From NCBI GenBank assembly GCA_964035575.1, contig OZ037857.1:1302001-1366000 (forward strand): 64,000 nucleotides of DNA, written 5' to 3'. Made by a program: the position numbers and the translations under genes. Under the pieces are notes generated by a model. The model made no database searches. It saw nothing but the letters and a program-made list of their open reading frames with translations, and was not told the DNA's origin. This document shows positions 52,101 to 62,615 of the stretch, piece after piece. This DNA is from Rhynchopus sp. YZ270_cl-10 (taxonomy: Eukaryota > Euglenozoa > Diplonemea > Diplonemida > Diplonemidae). Each line of letters begins with the position of its first letter. The first letter of the stretch is position 1.

Positions 52101-55100
52101 CTGCAGAGGAGCTAGGCGTCTCTGTTCGTGGCGCAGGCGCTGCACCTTCTGCAGCGCATATCAAAAAGCGTGCCACAGAGCTCCTCTCTGATGTTGTCCA
52201 CTTCATCAACTCTGTCATCGCCTCCACTGCAACCGCCTCAATCACCCCAGCCGTCCGCGCCCATGCAAAACTCCTTGCCGCCCTCCCCCTCGAACCTTGG
52301 ACAACAAACGAACAGTCGACCCCTACCCCTGGTACACCTCTGTTTCCTCCTAGGGTTCCCGTAGAAGAAGGTACACCTATTCCATTGCGCAGATATAAGG
52401 GGTTGTTACCGATTGAGCTTGCGGTGAGGTTGCATAATGTTACAGCGTTAAATGCTATGATCGGTGAAGAGAAAGCTGGGTTAGAGCCAGCTACAGTGGT
52501 GGTCGTGGCAAGAACCGGAGTAGATGGGGAAGGTGAGGCCAAGGTAAAGGTTACCGTCTACCGGGACGCCTGGTTCCCCGATAACGACGAATATGACACA
52601 ACCGGGACAGAAGGGGTGCAGCTCCGCACCTCCGCACCCACCCGCCGGCCGCTCCTCCACCAGGCGCTTGACTACCTCCCGTTCCCCACACCAACTCGGT
52701 ATATGCTGCATTCGCATACCATGGTCAAAACCTTTCTTCTGAAATACCCGCATATATCGCGACACTGCGCGAAATACGTCAAACGCAATGCAACAGAGAA
52801 GACGCAGCCCAAACGGACAGGGTTTGCCGCAAAGACACCACAACAAGAAGAATGCAACACTGCGTTGGAGTCGATTGGGGTGCCGTGGTTTCCACCAGGT
52901 ATGGAGCTCATTCCGCAAACCCGCAAACTTCTGCTCAAACAAAAAAAAAACCCCACAGGAAACCACCACTATGCTGCATGGGCACGCGACAATGGAGCGG
53001 AATTTGATATCATTCACGTTCTGTTACGCAGCTCTGTATTGCGCCCTGTTTTTCAGGTGACCGGCCTTGCTGAGGATGATGACAAACGAAGCCTTGTCCG
53101 CGCCGTGCTTGAGGCACCTGGTGATGGTGAATTGGCAGTATCACGTCAGTATACGAGATGCGGGCTATTCGCTACCGTACCGCTGTCGCTGTCTGACGCG
53201 GAGACACGCGAGGACTGCGTTGCAGTGAAGGTGCTGCACCACGACGTCGAGATCCTCCGAGCCCGTCTGTCCCCTGATCTGTACCTCTTTGAGGTGCGTG
53301 AAATGCTTCTCAAACGCGGTGGCGTGCCAGCCAGCACGCTCTCCCTCGACGACGGCGCACCCCTCACAGACGACTGCCAGCTCCGCAGCCTCGCAGGCGG
53401 TGCAGGCTACCAAGCCACCACCCTCTTCTACGAAATCCAACAGCACCCTGGCGTCTGGAGAGAAGCCAAAGGGGGCTGCAACCTCTACACCGGGAGGGAC
53501 GTCGGAGGGACACAGTGCCTGCATGCTCAGACTATCATGGAGCCACATTGGAGCTGCTGCGGGTCCACCACGCGAGACAGTGCGTGCAGCAACCGCGAAG
53601 CAACGCGAGACTTTCTATTCAAAAACAACCCCACCCACGATGACTCAGACGCAAGCAGTGACAAATCCTCCCAAGAGGCCAGCGGCGTTGAGAGCTTTCC
53701 TAAGAAACGTCTTGGGAGGACCAGCGCAGCGATGGAGGCTCGGTGGGCGAAGCTAGGGGAGATGGGGCTGGCGAAGCTGTTTCAACGCTACCCGCACCTG
53801 CTGCACCAGAACGACGACAGCTGCCCTGGGATGGCAAGCCTGCGTGAGGTGCTGCAGAACCTCATCACCCTGCACCCCTTTGGCAACGCTGAGGCGCTCG
53901 ACTTCGCCGTTGCCGCGTCCTTCTCTCCTGTCCTCTTAGAGTCGCGGCACAGCTGGGGACGTGCCTTCAGAGCAAAGCCGCGTGTAGGCAAGCACCACAA
54001 CGACTTCGAAGGGTTCACCGACCAACCATACAACTCCGGCACCCCAAAAATGTCCCCCGAGCCCCCCGGAGAGCAGGACCTCCTGCTCGATGTGGGTCTA
54101 GGCCTGGTGCACTGGGCAGCACTCTTGAGTTGCGATTCGCTTCTGGCATTGACGCTGGACGGATTGGGCCTGCCGCTGTACAGCTTGGAGGGGTCGACCA
54201 CGTTGCCGACGGTATCGCTGTGCTTGGGGTACAGTGGGCTGTGCTTTGCTGCGTACAGCGCAGCGGTGGAAGTGTTTGATGTGGCTGCTGCGTGGAGTCC
54301 TGCCGCAGAGCTGACGGGCTTGGCGCTTGCGAACCACCAGCACTACCCGGAGGAGGCGTTGGTGAACAGCAGCAGCCTTTCGTTGGGTGCGTATAGCCAG
54401 CGTTCTGCGTACAATACGCCGAGGTGTTCGTGGTGCTTGGCGAAGGCAGCGGCGGGGCAGGTGACGAACCCTTTGGGGCCGCGTGGTGGTGCGGCGCGTG
54501 GCGCTGCGCATGGACCATCCACGACATCGCTCATGGACGACGAGGCGCGTGGTGGCTGCGAACGGTGCACCTTGTTGCACATCCAAATCGAGAGCAGGAC
54601 CGCCACCTTCGGGGGCACAGGCTCCACTCTCGTCCCCCCCGACGCCTGCCACAAGGCGCAGGTGAAGTACCGTGACAGCTTCCTCCGCGGCCGCTGGGAG
54701 CCCAGGGACGTCAAAGGGCAGGGGCGACGCGGGAAACGTCGCTCCCGGTCTGCTTCACGCAGCACACTCAAGACAAGCTGCTTGCGCCCCTTCGAATGCT
54801 TCGTTCTCCTTGCGCAGTGGTGCGAGACGGCAGCACTGCAGGTCAACTGCATGAACTGGGAAGGTACGTTCACTTTATTTAATTCATCCAACCTTTTCTC
54901 TTTCCCACAGGAGGCGGAGGGCTTGTCTCGAGCCGCGCGATCACACCAACCACTGGCGACACACCATTAATGATTGCGTGCAAATTCTGCCATCTGCACA
55001 TTGTAAAGAAGCTGCTTGCGTTTCCTACGTTGAGGCAGGACCTGCAGAACGGTGAGGGCTACGACGCGCACGACATTGCGGTGTCGCTATACCACCGTGA

Positions 55101-57138
55101 TGTGATCCAGAGGGAGAACTACCGTGCAGCGGGCACTGTGGTGAACGAGACCTGCTCGGACACGCAGAACCCTGTCATGAGCTCGGAGGGGCAGATGCTC
55201 AAGCTTGTCGAGACGCTGAACTCTCAGCCACACATCCAAGACAAGCTCACACAGTTCACCAAATCGGAGCTGCGCTGGTCCATCCACGTCATGGTCTTTG
55301 TTCTGGTCATTATGGTTTTGGTGCTTACCGGGAACAACGAAGCAGAGTACCTCACCTCCAGCAGTCTTGCCACGGTGTTGACGACTGAGGAGTGGAACAC
55401 CGCGACGATTGTGCATCCGGATGGGAGCGAGCAGGGGTTACGCACGTTTCGAGAGGATTTGTCTGCGACGTTGGAGCTGGAGGATTTGTATGCATGGTTC
55501 TCTGAACCCTTTGTGTCGAAGCTGCTTGGCGAGGAGCATTTGTACGGGCTATTCCAACTCGTCGGTTCCGTCCGCATCGTAAAGCTAACAGCAGAACCCA
55601 AGTCGTGCCACGACCTATTCCACCCCTTTCTCTACGGCGATAGCTACCTAGACTCGCTCCAGGGGGTCTGCTACCCACAGTATACAGAGGACAACCTCAC
55701 CCCGCAAGGGAAGCAGCGCTGGGCAGACTGGGATCTCTCCTACCAGAGCGCCGTCAGTCTGAACACATACCCGCTCCACATAGGGGAGTACGTGGACGTC
55801 AGCCTCGACAACCACTCCATCATAAAACGCCTCTCAGGAGCAGAAGATGTCGAGCAGTGGGTCGACCACACCACCCGGTTTGTAACAGTGTATTGTACCT
55901 TTTACGACCCGCATGTGAATTTGTTTGTGGTAGGGCAGATTTATTTTGAGATCTTCGCGCACGGTGCGATTGTGCCTTCGTACCGATTTCGGTCTGTCCG
56001 GGTGAATCCGTATGTCAACTCGAGTGATGGGTGGCGGTTTGCAGCGGAGCTGCTGGCGACAGGGTTTTTTGTGTTTCATGGGGTCACCGAGTTTGTGGTG
56101 CTTGTGGTCGTGATTCGTTCCATCATCGCTGATATCAGACGGATTGAAGATGTGGCGAGCGAAGAAGAGTATGTGTCACCACGCGAAGCAAGTCTGTCGC
56201 AACGGCACGGCACGATGTCGAAGATATGGAAGTATATGCGCAAGACTGCGAAGCGTGCCATCCAGATTCTTCTCCCTGTGTATCGCCGGCTGCGCGCTCA
56301 TGTAGGTGCCAATCTGCTGGATCTGGCGGTCCTCATTGTGCAAGGTATTGTCACGGCATCCTTGATCGAGGTGCGCAGTCTGCAGAAGAGTCTTGCAAAT
56401 GATGTAACATTGCTCTCAACTGCGAATGGGCCGGACCGTGCGTTCCACGACTCATTCATTCCTTTGGCATGGGATACGAGGAATTTGAACCTCTGGGTTG
56501 GATGGCTTGTTCTCTTTGCGACCATTCGTGTCTTCAAACCTGTGTCCCGCATCCCTCGATACGGACCGATCGTGAAGGCATTGATTTCAACTATGGCAGA
56601 CCAGAACCTTGTCATCTTCGGCATCGTCTTTGGTGATGTCATTGTCGCGTTTTACTTCTGTATGATGGCCGCATTTGGATCGACCACAAATCAGTTCCGT
56701 TCACCCTCCTCTGCAGCGTGGACAACGTTCAAGATGGTGCTAGGCGACACCGAGGCCCTGCCGGATATGGAAAAGGAGCACCACGTGTGGGGCCCGTTTT
56801 TCTTTGTGTTGGTCATCATTTTCTGCCAGGTGGTGTTGTTGAACCTGATTGTTGCGGTGTTGCAGGAGATTTATGTTGGTGCAAACGCGAACGCACAACG
56901 CGACTGGTCGATGAACGTGATCCTCAGCTACAAATACTACCTCACCAGTGTGGTCGACCCAGCAGCAGTCACCGCTGTCCTCCGCGACACCCTCCGTAAG
57001 CTCCGCTGGTGCGGCATCAGCTACCCAGAGCGTGCTCTCAAACGCCCCCTCGTCCACAGCCTCAGCAACGAGTGGTGGACCATACCCAACCCCACCATCG
57101 GAACAACAGCTCAGAATGAAAGCGATGAAGAGCGGTGA
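46105..57138 (+). CDS. Giant ankyrin-repeat polycystin-2-like cation channel (3 exons)
   Basis: Exons 46105-50059, 50250-54863 and 54911-57138 join at GTATGG...TTCCTAG and GTACGT...CCCACAG in frame, giving 3598 residues. The last exon has the polycystin layout: helix S1 (about 2980), a large luminal polycystin domain with the hallmark WVDHTTRFVTVYCTFYDPHV + NLF, helices S2-S5, pore helix and filter FKMVLGD (about 3461-3467, like the LGD of PKD2 channels) and S6 FFFVLVIIFCQVVLLNLIVA. Ankyrin-like units lie near 790-1130, about 2030 and 2870 (TPLMIACKFCHLHIVKKLLA). A ubiquitin-like segment is suspected near 2307-2370. The N-terminal 780 residues are unrecognised. Polycystins are Ca-permeable cation channels of cilia and ER; known ones are about 1000 residues or less in this half, so the 2850-residue cytosolic extension is exceptional. 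Confidence 0.87.
50060..50249 (+). other. Intron 1 of the polycystin gene
   Basis: This 190-base T-rich intron starts GTATGG and ends TTCTTCCTAG. It contains GAGGCGTTTTGCACTTTTCA at about 50104, a variant of the dispersed GGCGTTTGCACTTTCAAC motif, so the motif can reside within a transcribed region. Removing the intron restores one frame across 3598 codons, which is good support. Confidence 0.75.
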
Positions 57139-58338
57139 ATGGTTGAAGAGGGGTTGGTTTTGCTTTCCAAATTCGCATTTATGATGGCGATTTGTGCAAA
57201 CTGCTTGTGGACATTTGCCACTAACTTTTATTTTGTGTACAGAGGCGTTTTGCAAATTGCTTCAATTTTTTTTTGGGGGAGGGTTTGTCGGGGAACGTAT
57301 TTGACACAGTGTGTATTGTCGATGCAAAAAAAGAAAGTAGAAAAATTAGTGTCTATCTTGCGTATCTAGAGTCCATGTTTTTTTTTTTGGGACAATTTCT
57401 CAAAACCCCTTTTTTTAGGTGACTAAGCACAGAGGGACCAAGGTGTTCATCTTACCTAGGTTTCTTTCTCTTGGATAGAAAACCAACCTTTTTTTACTTC
57501 CGCCTTTGTTCATTGCCGTATGGGGTCTGTGTTCTAACAACAACAAACAAGGTGCTTCGAAGTGCTTCAGCACTATTTTTTTTTTCCTTCAAGATTTTTC
57601 TCTCAAAACTGCGAATTGAACAAAGAAACCCTCTCCTCCTCCTCCTCCTTTTCTTCAGATGTAAAATGTAGGACTGCATGGGTGTCTACCCGGTCATTGT
57701 ACCAAGGTACACTGTCACAAGAGGGCTTATTTCAAGTCAACGTCTTCCCCTTCTTCAATAGCAACCACTCTTCCAGGGATTGCTAACCTTTTCCACGAAC
57801 GCCATCATTGTCACCTTACTCCATCTTGACTTGTTTGAAGTAATATTCCTGCCCCCAGTTCTCCTCATCTTACATCTACTATAAGACCGGTCTGCATCTT
57901 GGAGGTAGAAACGAAGCCGCAGATTTTTGGTTGACAGATTTTGTGAATCTAAAAAGTATTTTGCGCCTAACACCCCTCACCGAAGGGGAGCCTTTTCCCC
58001 CGTGCAGGGGTCACAAAATAAAACTCTTCTTTTTTTTAGATCGGCATTCAGTCAAAAGAAACAAAAGCAAGGAAAAAAAGAGAGTTTTCGTTGATCGCTC
58101 GAATTAGTCTGGCAGTTCTTTCTTCTTTTTGCCCGCTCATGGTGACGCTGTCACGGACACCCCTCACGAAGCTTCCCAGCAGAACAGCCTGCGCTTCTGG
58201 AACCCCGCTCCTTTTTTTGCCAGCTTCTGCTTCGGATGAATAATTACTGTGATAGGAGAAACCTACGAACGTTTTGGTCGAGATTGATAATCTGAGCATC
58301 CAAAAAAACACACACCGCACCTTACGACAGAATGCAAG
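57139..58338. other. Intergenic with dispersed motifs
   Basis: Motif copies lie at 57417-57456 (GTGACTAAGCACAGAGGGAC type) and 57668-57742 (GTAGGACTGCATGGGTGTCT type). A minus-strand frame at 58048-58260 reads GVPEAQAVLLGSFVRGVRDS with protein-like composition and may belong to the decayed gene at 58339-58556. Otherwise nothing is seen. Confidence 0.4.
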
Positions 58339-58556
58339 CTCTTCTCGACTGCAGCCCGCTCCGCCTACCTCTGCGAAGCCAGGAGTGATGTGTTTTCCCT
58401 CGCTTGTTCTAGAACCAGCTCTTTCGCCTTCTGCTTATCATCAGTCACCTGCTTATCCCAGGCTCTCACTGTGTTCTCCACCAGAAGTCCCCATGGCTTC
58501 CTCCGTTCCTTGTCCAACGCAGTGAGCTCGTCAAACTTCTTCCAGCAGTCGTCCAC
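58339..58556 (-). pseudogene. Decayed minus-strand gene fragment, helical protein
   Basis: Read on the minus strand the frame gives CWKKFDELTALDKERRKPWG, then VENTVRAWDKQVTDDKQKAK and ELVLEQARENTSLLASQR, a convincing charged helical protein. It stops at a TAG (58365-58367) where a second copy at 61276-61356 has TTG. After the stop the same frame continues to match that copy (AERAAVEK), so this is a nonsense change in an old gene. No start codon or complete exon structure is found. The protein family is not recognised. Confidence 0.5.
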
Positions 58557-58744
58557 CGACGTTGTCTATTGTCTCCTTCGGAACAACGATTGTGGAGGAG
58601 ACGCGGCGCCGACTCTATTTCTGCTGCTTCAGAAACAGCCGAGGCCACTCAAATGACAGTGTTTTGTTCAGGACACACAACCCTCAGGACAGGGTTCACC
58701 ATCCCACCTCTTCTCGGGTCACCCAACTCTGTCAAAATGAGAGA

Positions 58745-59586
58745 GTGCATCTCGTGATTATACAGGACACCTCGCCCATTTCACACACCATGTCACCACA
58801 TGCAGTCTCTTTTTCTTCCCCTTCCCCACAAACCCACCCGTATTTCCAAAACCTTTCCTTGTAACGTTTGTTTCCCCCTGTTTTTATTTCTGTTCGTTTT
58901 GTTTTGTTCTGATCCGTATCCCTTTAAGGATGTCTGATGATGATTTTGTCAAGACTGAGTTGCAAGAGGCCAAGGAGGAAATAAAGATGCTGGATGATCA
59001 TATAGTAAAATTGAAAGAATGCGCAAGGGCCAAAACACTCGATTCCGACTCTCTAGGTGATGCTATCACGCTGTTCTGTACAAACACACCCAACGAAGCT
59101 CAAGTCTTGCAAATGATCGACAACCTAGAGGAGAAGAAGGAGGTATGACCCTTGCTTCCCAAAACCTGAAAAAAGCCGCTATGTACGCTATGTTATGTGC
59201 GCTACGTTATACTGTTTCTAGTGTTGTACATTCATTTTTCCGCACCAACAGGACAGGAGCAAGTACCGGGACAAGCTGATTCTTGCGATCGCGAACGCGA
59301 ACGCGATGAAGGCGATAACGGAAGTTGCACAGGACGTGATTGCCACCCGCACAGAGGCTGTTGATATCGATGCTATTACGGAAGAGGAAGAGTATTACGT
59401 ACACGATTTCATAACTCAGGAGGAAGTATCGATCATACAGAGTTGGGAAAGGAACGTCCCACATGTCTCGGGTGTTATCTAGAACCTTTTTATTTACACT
59501 ATTGCCGCGCTTTAATGCAGCTATTTACACTACCGCTTGCACATGTGGCAACTACACTATTCCAACAATTACAAGGGTTTTTTCTA
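58745..59586 (+). repeat. Tandem duplication, copy 1
   Basis: This block is repeated at 59942-60757, offset 1197 bases, and includes the leader, both exons and the intron of the small gene. By eye the two blocks are identical up to the intron acceptor. They differ only in a cluster of seven substitutions plus a 3-base indel at the start of exon 2, and in a diverged segment 3' of the stop (about 59509-59540). Confidence 0.8.
58930..59482 (+). CDS. Small acidic coiled-coil-like protein, copy 1 (2 exons)
   Basis: Exons 58930-59142 and 59252-59482 join at GTATGA...CCAACAG in frame, giving 147 residues. The N-terminal half is helical and charged (TELQEAKEEIKMLDDHIVKL), suited to a coiled coil. 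The C-terminal part is acidic (ITEEEEYYVHDFITQEEVSI). There is no signal peptide or membrane segment, and no family is recognised. If the intron is retained the frame ends immediately after the donor (EV*), giving a 72-residue form. A second near-identical copy follows at 60127. The perfect conservation of leader, intron and most of the coding region suggests a very recent duplication or gene conversion. Confidence 0.68.
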
Positions 59587-59665
59587 CACCACGACCTAGT
59601 ATGAGCAATGACAAGGGGGTATGACTAGTTACATGACAAGACTAAAAATGAGAAGACCCCCCCCT
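59587..59665. mobile_element. Half copy of the CACCACGACC MITE
   Basis: The sequence starts CACCACGACCTAGTATGAGC after a TA (59585-59586) and matches the inward-read right arm of the 5674-5877 element over about 75 bases. The opposite terminal arm is missing. It begins precisely where copy 1 of the tandem duplication ends. Confidence 0.5.
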
Positions 59666-59729
59666 GTCAAATGACAATGGTTTGCGGGTTTGTTCATTAG
59701 TCACCTACCCAGGAAGTAAAATTCTGGTA

Positions 59730-59939
59730 CTATTCCTTGAGGAACTACGGTTTATGTGGTGCTGCGAGCCATTTTGCTTTATTTTTGATGTTTTTGCATC
59801 TAAAGGTCGAAAAATGGCTCAAACGTGCCTGAAACCCGGCGGAAAGTGATTTTTGGTGTGGAATATAGGGTAGTTTCACATATTTTTGGGTTTTTTTTGC
59901 CGAAAGGCGCCAAATTTTCCGAGCCAAATGAAGGAATAG
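59730..59939. mobile_element. TA-flanked inverted-repeat element at the duplication junction
   Basis: Short inverted ends CTATTCCTT / AAGGAATAG lie between TA dinucleotides (59728-59729 and 59940-59941), enclosing 210 bases without coding capacity. The right TA abuts the first base of duplication copy 2. With only 9-10 paired bases the call is tentative. Confidence 0.4.
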
Positions 59940-59941
59940 TA

Positions 59942-60757
59942 GTGCATCTCGTGATTATACAGGACACCTCGCCCATTTCACACACCATGTCACCACATGC
60001 AGTCTCTTTTTCTTCCCCTTCCCCACAAACCCACCCGTATTTCCAAAACCTTTCCTTGTAACGTTTGTTTCCCCCTGTTTTTATTTCTGTTCGTTTTGTT
60101 TTGTTCTGATCCGTATCCCTTTAAGGATGTCTGATGATGATTTTGTCAAGACTGAGTTGCAAGAGGCCAAGGAGGAAATAAAGATGCTGGATGATCATAT
60201 AGTAAAATTGAAAGAATGCGCAAGGGCCAAAACACTCGATTCCGACTCTCTAGGTGATGCTATCACGCTGTTCTGTACAAACACACCCAACGAAGCTCAA
60301 GTCTTGCAAATGATCGACAACCTAGAGGAGAAGAAGGAGGTATGACCCTTGCTTCCCAAAACCTGAAAAAAGCCGCTATGTACGCTATGTTATGTGCGCT
60401 ACGTTATACTGTTTCTAGTGTTGTACATTCATTTTTCCGCACCAACAGGACACGAGGAAGTACCGGCACGAGCTGATGATTGCGAGCGCGAACGCGACGA
60501 TGAAGGCGATAACGGAAGTTGCACAGGACGTGATTGCCACCCGCACAGAGGCTGTTGATATCGATGCTATTACGGAAGAGGAAGAGTATTACGTACACGA
60601 TTTCATAACTCAGGAGGAAGTATCGATCATACAGAGTTGGGAAAGGAACGTCCCACATGTCTCGGGTGTTATCTAGAACCTTTTTATTTACACTATTATA
60701 ATACCAATGCACATGTGGCAACTACACTATTCCAACAATTGCAAGGGTTTTTTCTAC
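59942..60757 (+). repeat. Tandem duplication, copy 2
   Basis: This is the partner of 58745-59586. It ends at CTACAG, where copy 1 instead runs into the CACCACGACC MITE after CTA, so copy 2 may show the sequence before that insertion. Confidence 0.78.
60127..60676 (+). CDS. Small acidic coiled-coil-like protein, copy 2 (2 exons)
   Basis: Exons 60127-60339 and 60449-60676 join as in copy 1, giving 146 residues. Exon 1 and the intron look identical to copy 1. At the start of exon 2 copy 2 reads DTRKYRHELMIASANATMK against DRSKYRDKLILAIANANAMK in copy 1: seven substitutions, all amino-acid-changing, plus a one-codon indel. The rest of exon 2 is identical. Both copies look intact. Function unknown. 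Confidence 0.68.
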
Positions 60758-61542
60758 AGTCCGTGTGCTGGAGGCGCTATGAGGCGGTTTCTTCTCAGTT
60801 CTTCTTCAGAAAACTTGTTCTCTACACTAAAATCACACTGGTAATAAAGGGAAAAGTATTTGAAGATGAATGAATTGATGCCTAAATTGCCCCACCGATG
60901 TTTGTTGTCGTACAGAAAAAGAAAAAAAGGCAACTCTAGCGGTCCATTCCCGGTGTGGAAGGAGCTCTCTGCTCTTCCGCACCAGAACTCACCAGAGTTG
61001 CTGGGATCGCTGACACCTCTTATCTTGAGAGGATACAACAAAAATGCAATATTTTCAACACAGGTAGCAATAGTTATGAACACTTTAAGTAAAAATGCAC
61101 AAAACTGAGGAAAGTATTAAAGAGAACAGTGGGAAAAGGGTGCAAAACAGTTGCGAGGGGGAGGAACAAAGAGAAGTTGAAAGTGCAAACGCCTCAAGAA
61201 CAAATGCAAGAGGCGAAGACGTCACATACGCATTAAAATAAAAAGGTGGGTGGGGTCTCAGCCCACTCACGCAACCTCTTCTCGACTGCAGCCCGCTCCG
61301 CCAACCTCTGCGAAGAAGTGATGCGTTTTTCCCTCGCTTGTTCTAGGACCAGCTCTGTTCGTCCTTGAGACACTCATTTTTAGCGCATCTCACAACCCTT
61401 TTCCCCCACTTCCTCCACCCAGCATTAAACCCTCACAGACACAAGACCACACCCCTCTTCCTCTACACACACCACCTTTTCCCCTCCCCCGTTTGGACGC
61501 TGCAGAGGCAAGCGTCCATCCCCCTCTCCCCCACATTCCCCA
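60758..61542. other. Intergenic upstream of casein kinase 1
   Basis: No complete gene. A minus-strand gene fragment lies at 61276-61356 and a minus-strand copy of the GGCGTTTGCACTTTCAAC motif at about 61173-61193. The last 150 bases before the ATG are C-rich, as in leaders of other genes here. Confidence 0.45.
61276..61356 (-). pseudogene. Second fragment of the decayed minus-strand gene
   Basis: On the minus strand it reads ELVLEQAREKRITSSQRLAE + RAAVEKRLREWAE. It matches 58339-58423 over about 80 bases with small indels. No exon boundaries or start are seen. The parent gene is presumably elsewhere in the genome. Confidence 0.42.
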
Positions 61543-62615
61543 ATGGATCTTCGTATTGCTGGACGCTTCCGAATTGGTGTGAAGCTGGGCAATGGAAGTT
61601 TTGGTGATATTTATGAAGGGACTGACACCCGCACCAATGAAGCTGTTGCCATTAAGCTTGAGGCGACGAACTGCAAATACCCGCAACTATTGTATGAAAG
61701 CAAGGTGTACAAACTGCTGAACCACATGAAGGGTGTGGTGGGGGTCCCGCAGGTAAAGTACGTTGGGGTCGAAGGGGAGTTCAACGTTATGGTGATTGAC
61801 CTGCTGGGGCCCAGCCTTGAGGAGCTGTTCACCTACTGCAACCGCAAGCTCAGTCTCAAAACCACCCTGCTGCTTGCGGACCAGCTCATCCAACGCATCG
61901 AATACCTCCACACAAGCAACATCATCCACAGAGACATCAAACCCGACAACTTCCTCATGGGCAACTGCTCCAACCCAGGCACCGTCTTCATCATCGACTT
62001 CGGACTCTCCAAGAGATACTGCGACCCGCACACCGGACAACACATCCCATACAAGGACAAGAAAAGCATGACAGGAACCGCCCGCTACGCGTCAATCAAC
62101 ACCCATCAGGGTATTGAGCAAAGCAGGCGCGACGACTTAGAGTCGATAGGCTACGTCCTGATATACTTCCTAAAGGGGTCGTTGCCGTGGCAAGGCCTTA
62201 AGCAAGTACCTAAAAAAGACAAATTCGACCAAATCTCTGAAGTCAAACAGAAGGTGACAGTAGCCGAACTCTGCAAGGATTGTCCTAAGGAATTCGAAGA
62301 ATACCTGTCATATACACGCTCGCTGCAGTTCGACCAGGTGCCAGACTACCGAAAGTGCCAGGCGTGGTTCAACGACCTGGCAACAGAGGAAGGCTACCAA
62401 AAGGGATCACCCTTTGATTGGGTCATTAAGTATGTCGTCTTTTTAGGCTGGGGTAGCTTTTATAAAAATTTTGCAAAAAAAAAAAATCTCTCTTCAGGCG
62501 GCAAGGCGAGAAGGATGCCGAAAAGCGTCGTGAAGAACGTCTCAAGGAAAAGGCGCTCAGCAACTCCTCCCAAAACAACCCAACAAATACGATGAAAGAA
62601 GAGAAAGTGGCGTAA
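61543..62615 (+). CDS. CK1: Casein kinase 1 (CK1 delta/epsilon-like), 2 exons
   Basis: Exons 61543-62429 and 62498-62615 join at GTATGT...CTTCAG in frame, giving 334 residues. All kinase landmarks are present: glycine loop GNGSFG (16-21), K38 in [14 protein letters not shown] (129-137), DFG (152-154), and the CK1-specific [20 protein letters not shown] + DLES beginning at 178, in place of the usual APE. CK1 enzymes phosphorylate pre-primed Ser/Thr sites and act in Wnt-type, circadian, vesicle and DNA-repair signalling. The second exon gives a short basic/acidic helical tail ([20 protein letters not shown]), as in short CK1 isoforms; no long autoinhibitory or prenylated tail is seen. Reading through the 68-base intron would give an implausible tail, so I prefer the spliced form. 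Confidence 0.93.
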
